NCBI GenBank assembly: GCA_028283985.1
Contig: JANQSQ010000597.1
Coordinates: forward strand, 1-5,041
DNA: 5,041 bases
Source: Rhodothermales bacterium
GTDB lineage: Bacteria > Bacteroidota > Rhodothermia > Rhodothermales > VXPQ01
Reading direction: 5' to 3'
The number at the start of each line of letters is the position of its first letter. The first letter of the stretch is position 1. The notes beneath the pieces were generated by a model. It ran no database searches. It had not been told where the DNA came from and worked only from the letters and a program-made list of their open reading frames with translations. This document shows positions 1 through 5,041 of the stretch, in pieces. The position numbers were made by a program, and so were the translations under genes.

Positions 1-1
1 G

Positions 2-874
2 AGCGACCAAAATATGAAACTCGAAGTCCGGGTCGCCTTCACCGACGATGCGAACAACGCCGAGACGCTCACCAGCGACGAGACCTACGAGGTGGCGCCG
101 GCCGCCGCCGCATGCCCCCAGTCGGTCTGGTGCGGCACGCTGACCGCGGGGCGCCTGGAAGAAGATTCCGGAGGAATAGCGACAGTGACTGAGGCCGGGT
201 TCCGGGACGTCTCCGGCCTCGCGGCCTACGGCAGTCTGTCTCTCGCCGCATTCACGCACCTCGGCGTCGACTACACGGTCACATCGCTGTATGGCGGCGG
301 CGCCCGGAACCTGTATTTTTCCACCACCCCGAACCTGCCCTCCGACGGGGCAGGGTTGACGTTGCACATGCAGACGTACTCCGGGGAGATCGCCCTGCCG
401 CTGAGCGAGGCGGCATTCAGCGACGGCGCGTGGCAATGGACAGGAGGAGAACTCTTTGTCGGGGAGACCGGGGCGCTGTCCGACGTACGGCTGCTTCGGG
501 GCGCCATGGACCGGACCGCCCGCGTCGTCGAACCGACCGATGTCGGCACCGAGATCACGGTCCGCCTGAGCCGGATCGGGCCAACGAGTACGGAGAGCGA
601 GGAAATCCCGACGGAATTGACGCTCATGGGCAATTACCCGAATCCGTTCAATCCGAGCACGACGATAGAGTATTCGCTTGCGCAGGGCGCAAACGTGCGC
701 CTTTCGATTTACGACATGATGGGCCGTGAAGTGGAAGTGCTTGTCAATGGACACAGACCCGCAGGAAAGCACACCGTGCGGTTCGACGCTTCGCATCTTA
801 CCAGTGGCTCCTACCTATACCGTATCCGCACTGAAACATACACCGCCGCAAAAGCAATGATGCTTCACAGGTAG
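2..874 (+). CDS. C-terminal part of a large T9SS-secreted surface protein (5' end outside window)
   Basis: This frame is open from base 2, with four sense codons (S-D-Q-N) before the first ATG at 14. No ribosome binding site precedes that ATG and no signal peptide follows it, so the gene is cut by the window edge. Residues below count from the ATG. Residues 1-28 (LEVRVAFTDDANNAETLTS) match the last strands of an Ig-like repeat common in bacterial adhesin-like proteins, which often occurs in tandem. Residues 33-165 resemble an unnamed beta-sandwich module that often accompanies Fn3 domains (VWCGTLTAG, then YTVTSLY, then LTLHM, then a W-rich end). Residues 205-286 form a type A T9SS sorting domain: NYPNPFNPSTTIEY, SIYDMMGREVEVLV, SGSYLYR. 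In this family the tail directs a Sec-exported protein through the outer membrane and is normally removed. The role of the whole protein cannot be told from this fragment. The sorting-domain call is secure; the two upstream domain calls are from memory. Confidence 0.9.
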   Translation, partial: SDQNMKLEVRVAFTDDANNAETLTSDETYEVAPAAAACPQSVWCGTLTAGRLEEDSGGIATVTEAGFRDVSGLAAYGSLSLAAFTHLGVDYTVTSLYGGGARNLYFSTTPNLPSDGAGLTLHMQTYSGEIALPLSEAAFSDGAWQWTGGELFVGETGALSDVRLLRGAMDRTARVVEPTDVGTEITVRLSRIGPTSTESEEIPTELTLMGNYPNPFNPSTTIEYSLAQGANVRLSIYDMMGREVEVLVNGHRPAGKHTVRFDASHLTSGSYLYRIRTETYTAAKAMMLHR

Positions 875-981
875 CGTGTGCTCTTATGAGGACTATTCGA
901 ATGTCCGGGGGCTTGTGTAGACTGTGCGGCGGACTGAAAGCACCAGCCAAACGACAAAACATTCTCCTAACCAAAATCGAA

Positions 982-1443
982 ATGCGCAAACTCCATAGTA
1001 TCGCATACGCACTAATTGCGGCAATCATACTGGTTGGATGCGACAGCAACGATGAAGCCGGGGTGCCGCAGGTGGGGGGCGAATACTCAGGCGAACTAAG
1101 AATCACCTCTTCGGATGCGCCGAACATATCTCTAAACTTCCTGATGTCGGCGAACGTAATCCAGAGTGATGAAGACGTTACAATCACTGCCACAATCGTA
1201 GTCGATGGCATAAGCGAGACGCTACCGGCAATTACAGGAGAAATAAGCAAAACCGGATTTTTTACCCCTCAAGCGGGAGGAACGGTTCGAGTTTACAACG
1301 TCCCTGACCCGACTTGCGGACTTACGTTGTCATATGCCTCGTCAATTACGTTTGAGGACGACGTAATGATATATACCGCACAGGAGACGTTCGAGCGTTG
1401 CGGATCAGCGTCTGCTACAGCCCGCCTTACGCTTCAAGAGTGA
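982..1443 (+). CDS. Predicted beta-rich lipoprotein of unknown function, 153 aa
   Basis: The frame is open from an ATG at 886, but the ATG at 982 is preferred. It puts a short basic n-region (MRKLH), a hydrophobic stretch and the lipobox L-V-G-C at the true N terminus, with lipidated Cys at residue 20; the 886 start would bury this behind 32 residues. No strong Shine-Dalgarno is seen, which is common in Bacteroidota relatives. The residues after the cysteine are acidic and polar (DSNDE). In some Bacteroidota, acidic residues just after the cysteine act as a surface export signal, so cell-surface display is possible but inferred. The mature part alternates polar and hydrophobic residues (GEYSGELRIT, VTITATIVVDG), suggesting a small beta barrel or sandwich. 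Cys112 and Cys140 could form a disulfide. I do not recognise the family. It lies 107 bases after the preceding sorting-domain gene and may have its own promoter. A terminator-like hairpin follows closely. Confidence 0.75.
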   Translation: MRKLHSIAYALIAAIILVGCDSNDEAGVPQVGGEYSGELRITSSDAPNISLNFLMSANVIQSDEDVTITATIVVDGISETLPAITGEISKTGFFTPQAGGTVRVYNVPDPTCGLTLSYASSITFEDDVMIYTAQETFERCGSASATARLTLQE

Positions 1444-1452
1444 GTAATAGAG

Positions 1453-1476
1453 AGAAGCGAGGGGGGCCTTGCTTTT
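1453..1476 (+). terminator. Probable rho-independent terminator after the lipoprotein gene
   Basis: Nine bases after the stop codon at 1441-1443, bases 1453-1462 (AGAGAAGCGAGG region) pair with 1467-1476 around a GGGG loop at 1463-1466. The stem has about ten pairs, two of them G-T wobbles, and ends in TTTT at 1473-1476. The U tract is short and partly inside the stem, so this is a moderate call. It fits the end of transcription for the 982-1443 gene. Confidence 0.5.
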
Positions 1477-1514
1477 GTGCCGGACTGTAAACAACACACT
1501 TAATCCACAGGATC

Positions 1515-1694
1515 ATGAGCAGACACCTAAGGCTTATTCTTGAAACCATGAAGAATCGAAGAGTCATAGAAAGGATACATGACGATTTAGATAGAGTAAA
1601 GGATCGTATAAAGAATCTGATCGAAAACGGTATAATACGGGCTGACATAAACCGCCTGACTGCGCTTTGCTCCCTATTTTCCCTATCGGGATAA
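1515..1694 (+). CDS. Possible small basic helical protein, 59 aa
   Basis: An ATG at 1515 opens a frame that ends with TAA at 1692-1694. The product, beginning MSRHLRLILETMKNRRVIER, is rich in Arg, Lys, Asp and Glu and has regular hydrophobic spacing over residues 5-45 (for example RIHDDLDRVKDRIKNLI). This pattern predicts an amphipathic helix or short coiled coil. AGGA lies only two bases before the ATG, too close to be a convincing ribosome binding site. The last 12 bases overlap the 3' end of the convergent sorting-domain gene on the minus strand, so the two stop regions interlock. The stretch is AT-rich with rare-looking codons (AGA, ATA, CTA). The family is not recognised. It could be a chance frame in a 239-base intergenic space, but the coherent helical composition argues for keeping it as a candidate. 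Confidence 0.35.
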   Translation: MSRHLRLILETMKNRRVIERIHDDLDRVKDRIKNLIENGIIRADINRLTALCSLFSLSG

Positions 1695-3029
1695 GGTCAT
1701 TACGCGGCTAACGACCTTGCCCGCGGCCTCGAAGCGGTAGACGTACGATCCGCTCGGCAAACCGGTTGCGTCGAAACGAGCCGTATGCGCACCCTGCATT
1801 TGCAATCCGTCGAAAAGTACGGACACTTCGCGTCCGAGAAGATCGTACACGGCAAGGCGAACCTCGGAAGCGGCGGGAAGCTCATAGCGTATCGTCGTTG
1901 CGGGATTGAAGGGATTCGGGTAGTTCTGCGAGAGTGCGAACGCGAAAGGAGTCTCGGAATCCACATGCGTTACGACGATGGAAAGCGACGATATGTCAGG
2001 CACGTCATACACGGCGATTTGCGTATGATCGGACTTTTTATCGTTCCCTTTGGCGCGAACCCATATGGTGAACTCTTCTGCGGCGCTTTGCAGCGAAACA
2101 TCCGTTTCCAATACGTTGCCCGCCGAAGTCCAATCAATAAGCGCAGGCCACACCTTGTTTGTAGGGCCGCCTTCGAATATCTTGTACTCGTAATCGGTAG
2201 CCCCTTGTACGGCATTCCACGAAAGCGTAATAATCAGGCTACTCGACGTAGACTTGTCGAAATTCGCTTGTAAATTCTCCGGATCGCTTAATACCGTAGG
2301 CGGCGGGTTTACAGGCGGTGTGTTTGGCGTGTTATTATTACCCACCGGCGTAGGCGTAGAACGAAAGCTGGTTCTGACTGTGCCTTTAACGGTGATTTTC
2401 AGGGCGAAGCTGTCTAGTTCCCAACGGTTACTGGAGTCAATGTGCGTTGACGTATTCGATATTGACCATCCACTTGCGCCGCCCGCATCCTCGTTGTCCG
2501 AGTTTGTATAGTCTATTGCCGCACTACCCCAATGGCTGCCGGTTAGCACAATGTATCTGCTTTCCGGTTGGAGAACCAGCGGCCGGTCGAGAGTAAGGGT
2601 AGCGGTCGATCTGCTCGAATTTACTTCAACGTTAAACCATCGTTGCTGAGACATATTATCGCAGCTACCTGTGCCTCTGCAAATGCGCAATTTCGCCATA
2701 TTACACGGAAGCACGTTTGTAGCATCTGCATCTGGAATTTGGGTAGTAACGCCATTGTTAGTAACGTAGAGAGGATCTTTGGTGCAGGTTTGCAGTGAGT
2801 CATGATCGTTGGGGCTGATGTCGGCAAAATCGCTCCCATGAAGCACAATGCTATGAAAATCGTATCCATACGTATTGTCGCCAGTAGTAAAACTTTGCTG
2901 CCTTTGACCCACAGGCACATGACCGGTACGCGTTTGCCCGCTATTGGACACGAGAGTAACCTGCGCCTGGGCCGCACCAACAAGGAAGAACGCAAGTAAT
3001 GCGAAAATCGAAAAGCGTATCATGATCAT
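1683..3029 (-). CDS. T9SS-secreted protein with Fn3-like domain and type A sorting domain, 448 aa
   Basis: Complete gene. Residues 1-22 are a Sec signal peptide (basic R5, hydrophobic core ALLAFFLVG, likely cleavage after AQA at 22). Two ATGs (3029 and 3023) are both plausible starts. Residues 24-218 form an unassigned beta-rich domain. Its opening (TLVSNSGQ, then QSFTTG, then YGYDFHSIVL) resembles adhesin-like modules I have seen with Fn3 domains. It holds four cysteines at 82, 109, 117 and 123, enough for two disulfides. Residues 222-247 are a Pro/Asn/Thr-rich linker. Residues 248-342 look like a fibronectin type III domain (PENLQANF, LSWNAVQGATDYEYKIFEGG, FTIWVRAKG). Residues 367-448 are a type A T9SS sorting domain (QNYPNPFNPATTI, VYDLLGREVSVLF, LPSGSYVYRFEA). 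The family logic is Sec export, then crossing of the outer membrane by T9SS with removal of the tail, giving a secreted or surface-anchored product. No catalytic motif is visible; binding or adhesion is a guess from the domain types. Confidence 0.9.
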   Translation of the reverse strand: MIMIRFSIFALLAFFLVGAAQAQVTLVSNSGQTRTGHVPVGQRQQSFTTGDNTYGYDFHSIVLHGSDFADISPNDHDSLQTCTKDPLYVTNNGVTTQIPDADATNVLPCNMAKLRICRGTGSCDNMSQQRWFNVEVNSSRSTATLTLDRPLVLQPESRYIVLTGSHWGSAAIDYTNSDNEDAGGASGWSISNTSTHIDSSNRWELDSFALKITVKGTVRTSFRSTPTPVGNNNTPNTPPVNPPPTVLSDPENLQANFDKSTSSSLIITLSWNAVQGATDYEYKIFEGGPTNKVWPALIDWTSAGNVLETDVSLQSAAEEFTIWVRAKGNDKKSDHTQIAVYDVPDISSLSIVVTHVDSETPFAFALSQNYPNPFNPATTIRYELPAASEVRLAVYDLLGREVSVLFDGLQMQGAHTARFDATGLPSGSYVYRFEAAGKVVSRVMTLSR

Positions 3030-3060
3030 TCTGCATCAGGCGAGAAAGCGGAAGTGCCCA

Positions 3061-3089
3061 AGTTTATCTCACCAATACATGAATACCAA
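3061..3089 (-). promoter_or_regulatory. Candidate promoter for the minus-strand T9SS cargo gene
   Basis: Read on the minus strand, TTGGTA (3089-3084) and TAAACT (3066-3061) are separated by 17 bases. Each matches four of six sigma70 consensus positions. The predicted start near 3054 would leave a leader of about 25 bases before the ATG at 3029. The position is right but the boxes are weak, and the primary sigma factor of Bacteroidota relatives may prefer other elements. Confidence 0.3.
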
Positions 3090-3332
3090 TTCTACTGATC
3101 GGATTTAGGAGTATGTGCAAATAAGCCGCCAAGGTCTGCGCGGATAAATACAGGCTCCTGAAAGGCGCGGCGCACCTCGTAGAACGTGTCGCGGTGGCCG
3201 CCGGAGCGCCCAAACCCGGATCGGGCGGATAACATCCGGTATTTCGCCTCGAATCGAAAAGACAAAGACTTGCAGGCGCCCGCCCGTACAGGAGGGAGGC
3301 CCCCGCATCTCCCGAAAAAAACAAAAAACCCC

Positions 3333-3362
3333 TTGACAAACCCGTACCAGAGGCCTTATACT
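3333..3362 (+). promoter_or_regulatory. Strong sigma70-like promoter for the recombinase transcript
   Basis: TTGACA at 3333-3338 is a perfect -35 match. TATACT at 3357-3362 matches five of six -10 positions, with an 18-base spacer. An A-rich tract (3315-3328) sits just upstream, like an UP element. The predicted start, about seven bases past the -10, is near 3369, the first bases of the inverted repeat at 3368-3397. A protein bound to that repeat would therefore block the promoter. It points at the recombinase gene beginning at 3616. Confidence 0.6.
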
Positions 3363-3367
3363 ATCTC

Positions 3368-3397
3368 TACTTCCGATAACAGTTCTTATCGGAAGTA
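3368..3397. repeat. Perfect 12-bp inverted repeat with 6-bp centre; dif-like recombination site or operator
   Basis: The arm TACTTCCGATAA (3368-3379) is followed by CAGTTC (3380-3385) and the exact reverse complement of the arm (3386-3397). Tyrosine recombinase core sites have this shape: XerCD dif sites have two 11-bp arms around a 6-bp centre, with inner ends ATAA and TTAT, as seen here. The site lies in front of a complete tyrosine recombinase gene and at its predicted transcription start. It may be the recombinase's crossover site, an operator for autoregulation, or a 5' hairpin in the mRNA. The symmetry is certain; the function is inferred. Confidence 0.65.
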
Positions 3398-3445
3398 AAA
3401 TATGGGTGCTTTGCTGGGTTATCGGGAATAAAATACGGGTGTTTT
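3386..3445. repeat. 33-bp-spaced direct repeat sharing the inverted-repeat arm
   Basis: Bases 3386-3412 and 3419-3445 agree at 23 of 27 positions (TTATCGG then TAAAATA then GGGTG). The offset is 33 bp, close to three turns of the DNA helix, so bound proteins would sit on the same face. The first copy begins with the right arm of the inverted repeat at 3368-3397, giving three related arm sequences in all, one inverted and two direct. Similarity falls off after 3445; a third copy at 3452 is too weak to claim. Confidence 0.65.
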
Positions 3446-3615
3446 CGGTGGATATCCTGGTTTGCGGGGCATCCATTATGCATCCGAAGACGCGATACAG
3501 TGGCCTATCGCCTGTTAAAGCGCAGGGCGCCACGGTATACGTTCTTATTGCTTGCCAGGGCGTTACGGGCGCGGTATAGCACCCTTTCGCCCGTCAAAAC
3601 ATACTCTACCGACAA

Positions 3616-4605
3616 ATGGCCTATTCGAGTTCGGACTTTTCCCCTGTCGCCTTGATGGATGTCGCTACGGGCATCATTCGCCCGGATGCGAACCTCATCG
3701 AGGCATTTCTGGATCGTTACGACCGTCCCCGGACGCGCAAGGCCTACGGAGACGATTTGTGCGCGTTCTTCGGGGCCGACTTTGTGGATACCGGTACGGT
3801 ACGCGACCTGTCCTTTACGGATATCAACCGGCACATCGCAGAAATGGAGAAAAATGGCTATAAGCCGGCCACTATCAAGCGGCGAATCGCAGCCATTCGG
3901 GGGTTTTGCGAATGGCTTGTGGCCCTGGGCATATTGTCCAGAAACCCCGCAAGCCGGCATGTACTGCGCCGTATCCGTAAATCGAGCGGCCGCGACCGTA
4001 CCCACGTGGTTTTGACCGCCGAGCAGGCCCAACGGCTCATCCAGGCGGCAACGCATCCCGGTCCGGATGGCAAGCAGGCTCATACGGCTCCCCGGGATCG
4101 GGCGCTCCTGCTTACTCTCCTCCACTGCGTGCTGCGCCGCTCGGAAGCCGCGGCCATGGACATACGGCATATCCGATCGCTCGGAAACTACTGGGTGCTC
4201 GATCTCCCCGATACGAAGGGCGGCGCCGACCAGTACGTCAAAATCCCCGAACATGTGGTAGAAGAGATCGAACGCATGAAAACCTGGTATGGCATTACGG
4301 ACGGTCCTCTCTGGCGCTCCCTGAGTAACAACAGTTACGGCCGGCGCCTTTCGGAGCGTTCCATTTATGGCATTGTGGATCGTACGGCACAGCGAGCCGG
4401 GCTCCCGCAGGAGATCGGGGCGCATTCGCTCAGACACACCGGCTGTACGCTGGCCATCGAGGCCGGCGCTTCCATCCAGCAGGTGCAGTCGCACGCCCGC
4501 CACAAGAAAATCGAAACGACCATGGTCTACGTACACCAGCGTGACCGCCTGCGCGACAGCGCGGCGGATTATATTCATATTGAGAAGGAAAGCGATAATC
4601 CATAG
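3616..4605 (+). CDS. Tyrosine recombinase / phage-type integrase, 329 aa
   Basis: This family cuts and rejoins DNA through a covalent 3'-phosphotyrosine intermediate, acting as a tetramer on paired core sites. Residues 25-112 look like the SAM-like core-binding domain (LIEAFLDRYDRPRTRKAYGDDL, TIKRRIAAIRGFCEWLVALG, NPA). Residues 130-315 are the catalytic domain with the full set: Arg174 (LRRSE), Lys201 (DTKGG), His270 and Arg273 (HSLRH), His296 (RHKKIETT) and nucleophile Tyr305 (MVYVH). Two family glycines are replaced: the one before Arg174 is Val172, and the one before His296 is Arg295. The start at 3616 is the first ATG after an in-frame stop at 3577; no Shine-Dalgarno is visible. Length fits simple XerC/D-like integrases, but the first 25 residues are an extension compared with classical XerC or XerD, so I would not name it xerC/xerD. 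The dif-like repeat upstream may be its target. A small lipoprotein gene follows 30 bases after the stop. No excisionase or other phage gene is seen. Confidence 0.93.
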   Translation: MAYSSSDFSPVALMDVATGIIRPDANLIEAFLDRYDRPRTRKAYGDDLCAFFGADFVDTGTVRDLSFTDINRHIAEMEKNGYKPATIKRRIAAIRGFCEWLVALGILSRNPASRHVLRRIRKSSGRDRTHVVLTAEQAQRLIQAATHPGPDGKQAHTAPRDRALLLTLLHCVLRRSEAAAMDIRHIRSLGNYWVLDLPDTKGGADQYVKIPEHVVEEIERMKTWYGITDGPLWRSLSNNSYGRRLSERSIYGIVDRTAQRAGLPQEIGAHSLRHTGCTLAIEAGASIQQVQSHARHKKIETTMVYVHQRDRLRDSAADYIHIEKESDNP

Positions 4606-4635
4606 GCGCGATACACGATATACGGAGACAGCAAC

Positions 4636-4962
4636 ATGAAATACTCACATTTTACATCCGTTTTGTTTCTGGCGTTCTTTGGTATCGGCGCCATGTTCTT
4701 GTATGGTTGTCAAACGCCCATGTCGGTCGCCGCCGCCGGCAGCGAACCTGGTGTCGATACTTTAGGAGTAGCCGCCAACGAGGCCCCACGCGTTCCTGAT
4801 TGCCGGGTCCGTGTTGAAGATTCGCCTCCCGATAAACCGGCCCCTGCGTTTATTGAATGCTGGATGGAAGTTATAGAAAACTGCAAAAAGAACGGAATAT
4901 ACCGGGGCGGAGTCCGGATTATCCGGGTAGGCGACGAATTTCATGCCTACAGCACTTGCTGA
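4636..4962 (+). CDS. Small cysteine-rich predicted lipoprotein of unknown function, 108 aa
   Basis: A clear Shine-Dalgarno GGAG (4624-4627) lies eight bases before the ATG, the best ribosome binding site in the window. Residues 1-24 are a lipoprotein signal peptide (MKYSH, hydrophobic LFLAFFGIGAMF) with lipobox L-Y-G-C and lipidated Cys25. Residues 26-70 are an Ala/Pro/acidic low-complexity stretch, probably a flexible tether. Residues 54-108 form a compact module with four cysteines at 56, 75, 83 and 108; the last is the final residue. Two disulfides are likely in the periplasm or at the surface. The family is not recognised and no enzyme motif is seen. It begins 30 bases after the recombinase stop on the same strand, so cotranscription is likely. 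It could be cargo carried with the recombinase or an ordinary neighbour. Confidence 0.75.
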   Translation: MKYSHFTSVLFLAFFGIGAMFLYGCQTPMSVAAAGSEPGVDTLGVAANEAPRVPDCRVRVEDSPPDKPAPAFIECWMEVIENCKKNGIYRGGVRIIRVGDEFHAYSTC

Positions 4963-5041
4963 CATGACGGGCGTTGTTGTAGCATTGTATATAATTTCCA
5001 ATTGCATCGCTTATACCTTCCCCTACCCTGCTGTCACACGG

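Larger units (their letters stand above)
3030..3615. other. 586-base intergenic region between divergent genes
   Basis: This stretch separates the minus-strand T9SS gene from the plus-strand recombinase. The left half (about 3090-3330) shows no credible gene or clear hairpin; open frames there on the minus strand lack start signals and recognisable protein features. The right half holds the strong promoter at 3333-3362, the inverted repeat at 3368-3397, the direct repeats at 3386-3445 and, further on, a 7-bp hairpin (ACGGGCG at 3565-3571 with CGCCCGT at 3588-3594). The predicted recombinase leader is about 245 bases, unusually long. Confidence 0.7.

Noticed and set aside
903..934. GTCCG/CGGAC inverted repeat after the first gene as a terminator
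   Set aside because: Only five base pairs, a loop of 22 bases and no T tract.
886..981. N-terminal extension of the first lipoprotein from the ATG at 886
   Set aside because: It would place the signal peptide and lipobox 32 residues inside the protein; the ATG at 982 gives a normal lipoprotein start.
1664..1691. GCTTTGCT then TATCGGGA near the end of the minus-strand gene, the same two 8-mers in the same order as at 3408-3427
   Set aside because: It suggested matching boundaries of a cassette holding the T9SS gene, but spacing differs (12 against 4 bases), the rest does not align, and such a pairing is expected about once by chance in a window this size.
3368..3445. Integron attI site next to an integron integrase
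   Set aside because: The layout is similar, but the integron core triplet motifs are missing and no attC sites or cassette array are visible.
3105..3533. 142-codon minus-strand frame across the recombinase promoter region
   Set aside because: Composition is rich in Arg, Pro and Cys without recognisable domains, there is no ribosome binding site, and it runs through the promoter and repeats, which explain the sequence better.
3505..4578. 357-codon open frame antisense to the recombinase gene
   Set aside because: It mirrors a GC-rich true gene, has no signal, domain or start context, and the plus-strand frame carries all catalytic residues of a known family.
4974..4995. TATAAT at 4990-4995 as a promoter for a gene beyond the window
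   Set aside because: The only TTG-like -35 candidate (TTGTTG at 4974) is ten bases away, too close, and no downstream gene is visible.

Overview
The window looks like chromosomal DNA from a Bacteroidota-related lineage, most likely the Rhodothermota/Balneolota side. Two encoded proteins end in a type A C-terminal sorting domain of the type IX secretion system (T9SS), with the core NYPNPFNP followed by a YD-x-x-GREV block and an SGSY-x-YR block. Two further genes encode lipoproteins, one with a GCDSND-type lipobox region. GC content varies: the first gene and the recombinase are GC-rich, while the middle (about 950-3000) is visibly more AT-rich. No rRNA, tRNA, CRISPR array or complete insertion sequence is visible.

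Layout. (1) 2-874, plus strand: the 3' end of a large T9SS-exported surface protein whose start lies outside the window. (2) 982-1443, plus strand: a beta-rich predicted lipoprotein, followed by a likely intrinsic terminator at 1453-1476. (3) 1515-1694, plus strand: a possible 59-residue basic helical protein, convergent with and overlapping the end of the next gene. (4) 1683-3029, minus strand: a complete T9SS cargo protein with signal peptide, unassigned four-cysteine domain, Pro/Asn linker, Fn3-like domain and sorting tail. (5) 3030-3615: a 586-base non-coding stretch whose right half is structured. It holds a sigma70-like promoter, a perfect 12-bp inverted repeat with a 6-bp centre, and a 33-bp-spaced direct repeat reusing the same arm. 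(6) 3616-4605, plus strand: a complete tyrosine recombinase with all six catalytic residues. (7) 4636-4962, plus strand: a small cysteine-rich lipoprotein 30 bases behind the recombinase, probably in the same transcript.

How it fits together. Genes 1, 2, 4 and 7 all encode envelope or secreted proteins. The most interesting unit is 3333-4962. A recombinase sits behind a promoter whose predicted start point falls at the edge of a symmetric site with 11/12-bp arms and a 6-bp centre, the geometry of dif-type tyrosine recombinase core sites, with a third arm copy three helical turns away. This could be the recombinase's own recombination site, an autoregulatory operator, or both; that link is inference. 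Homology calls are from recognition of motifs, not from a database search.
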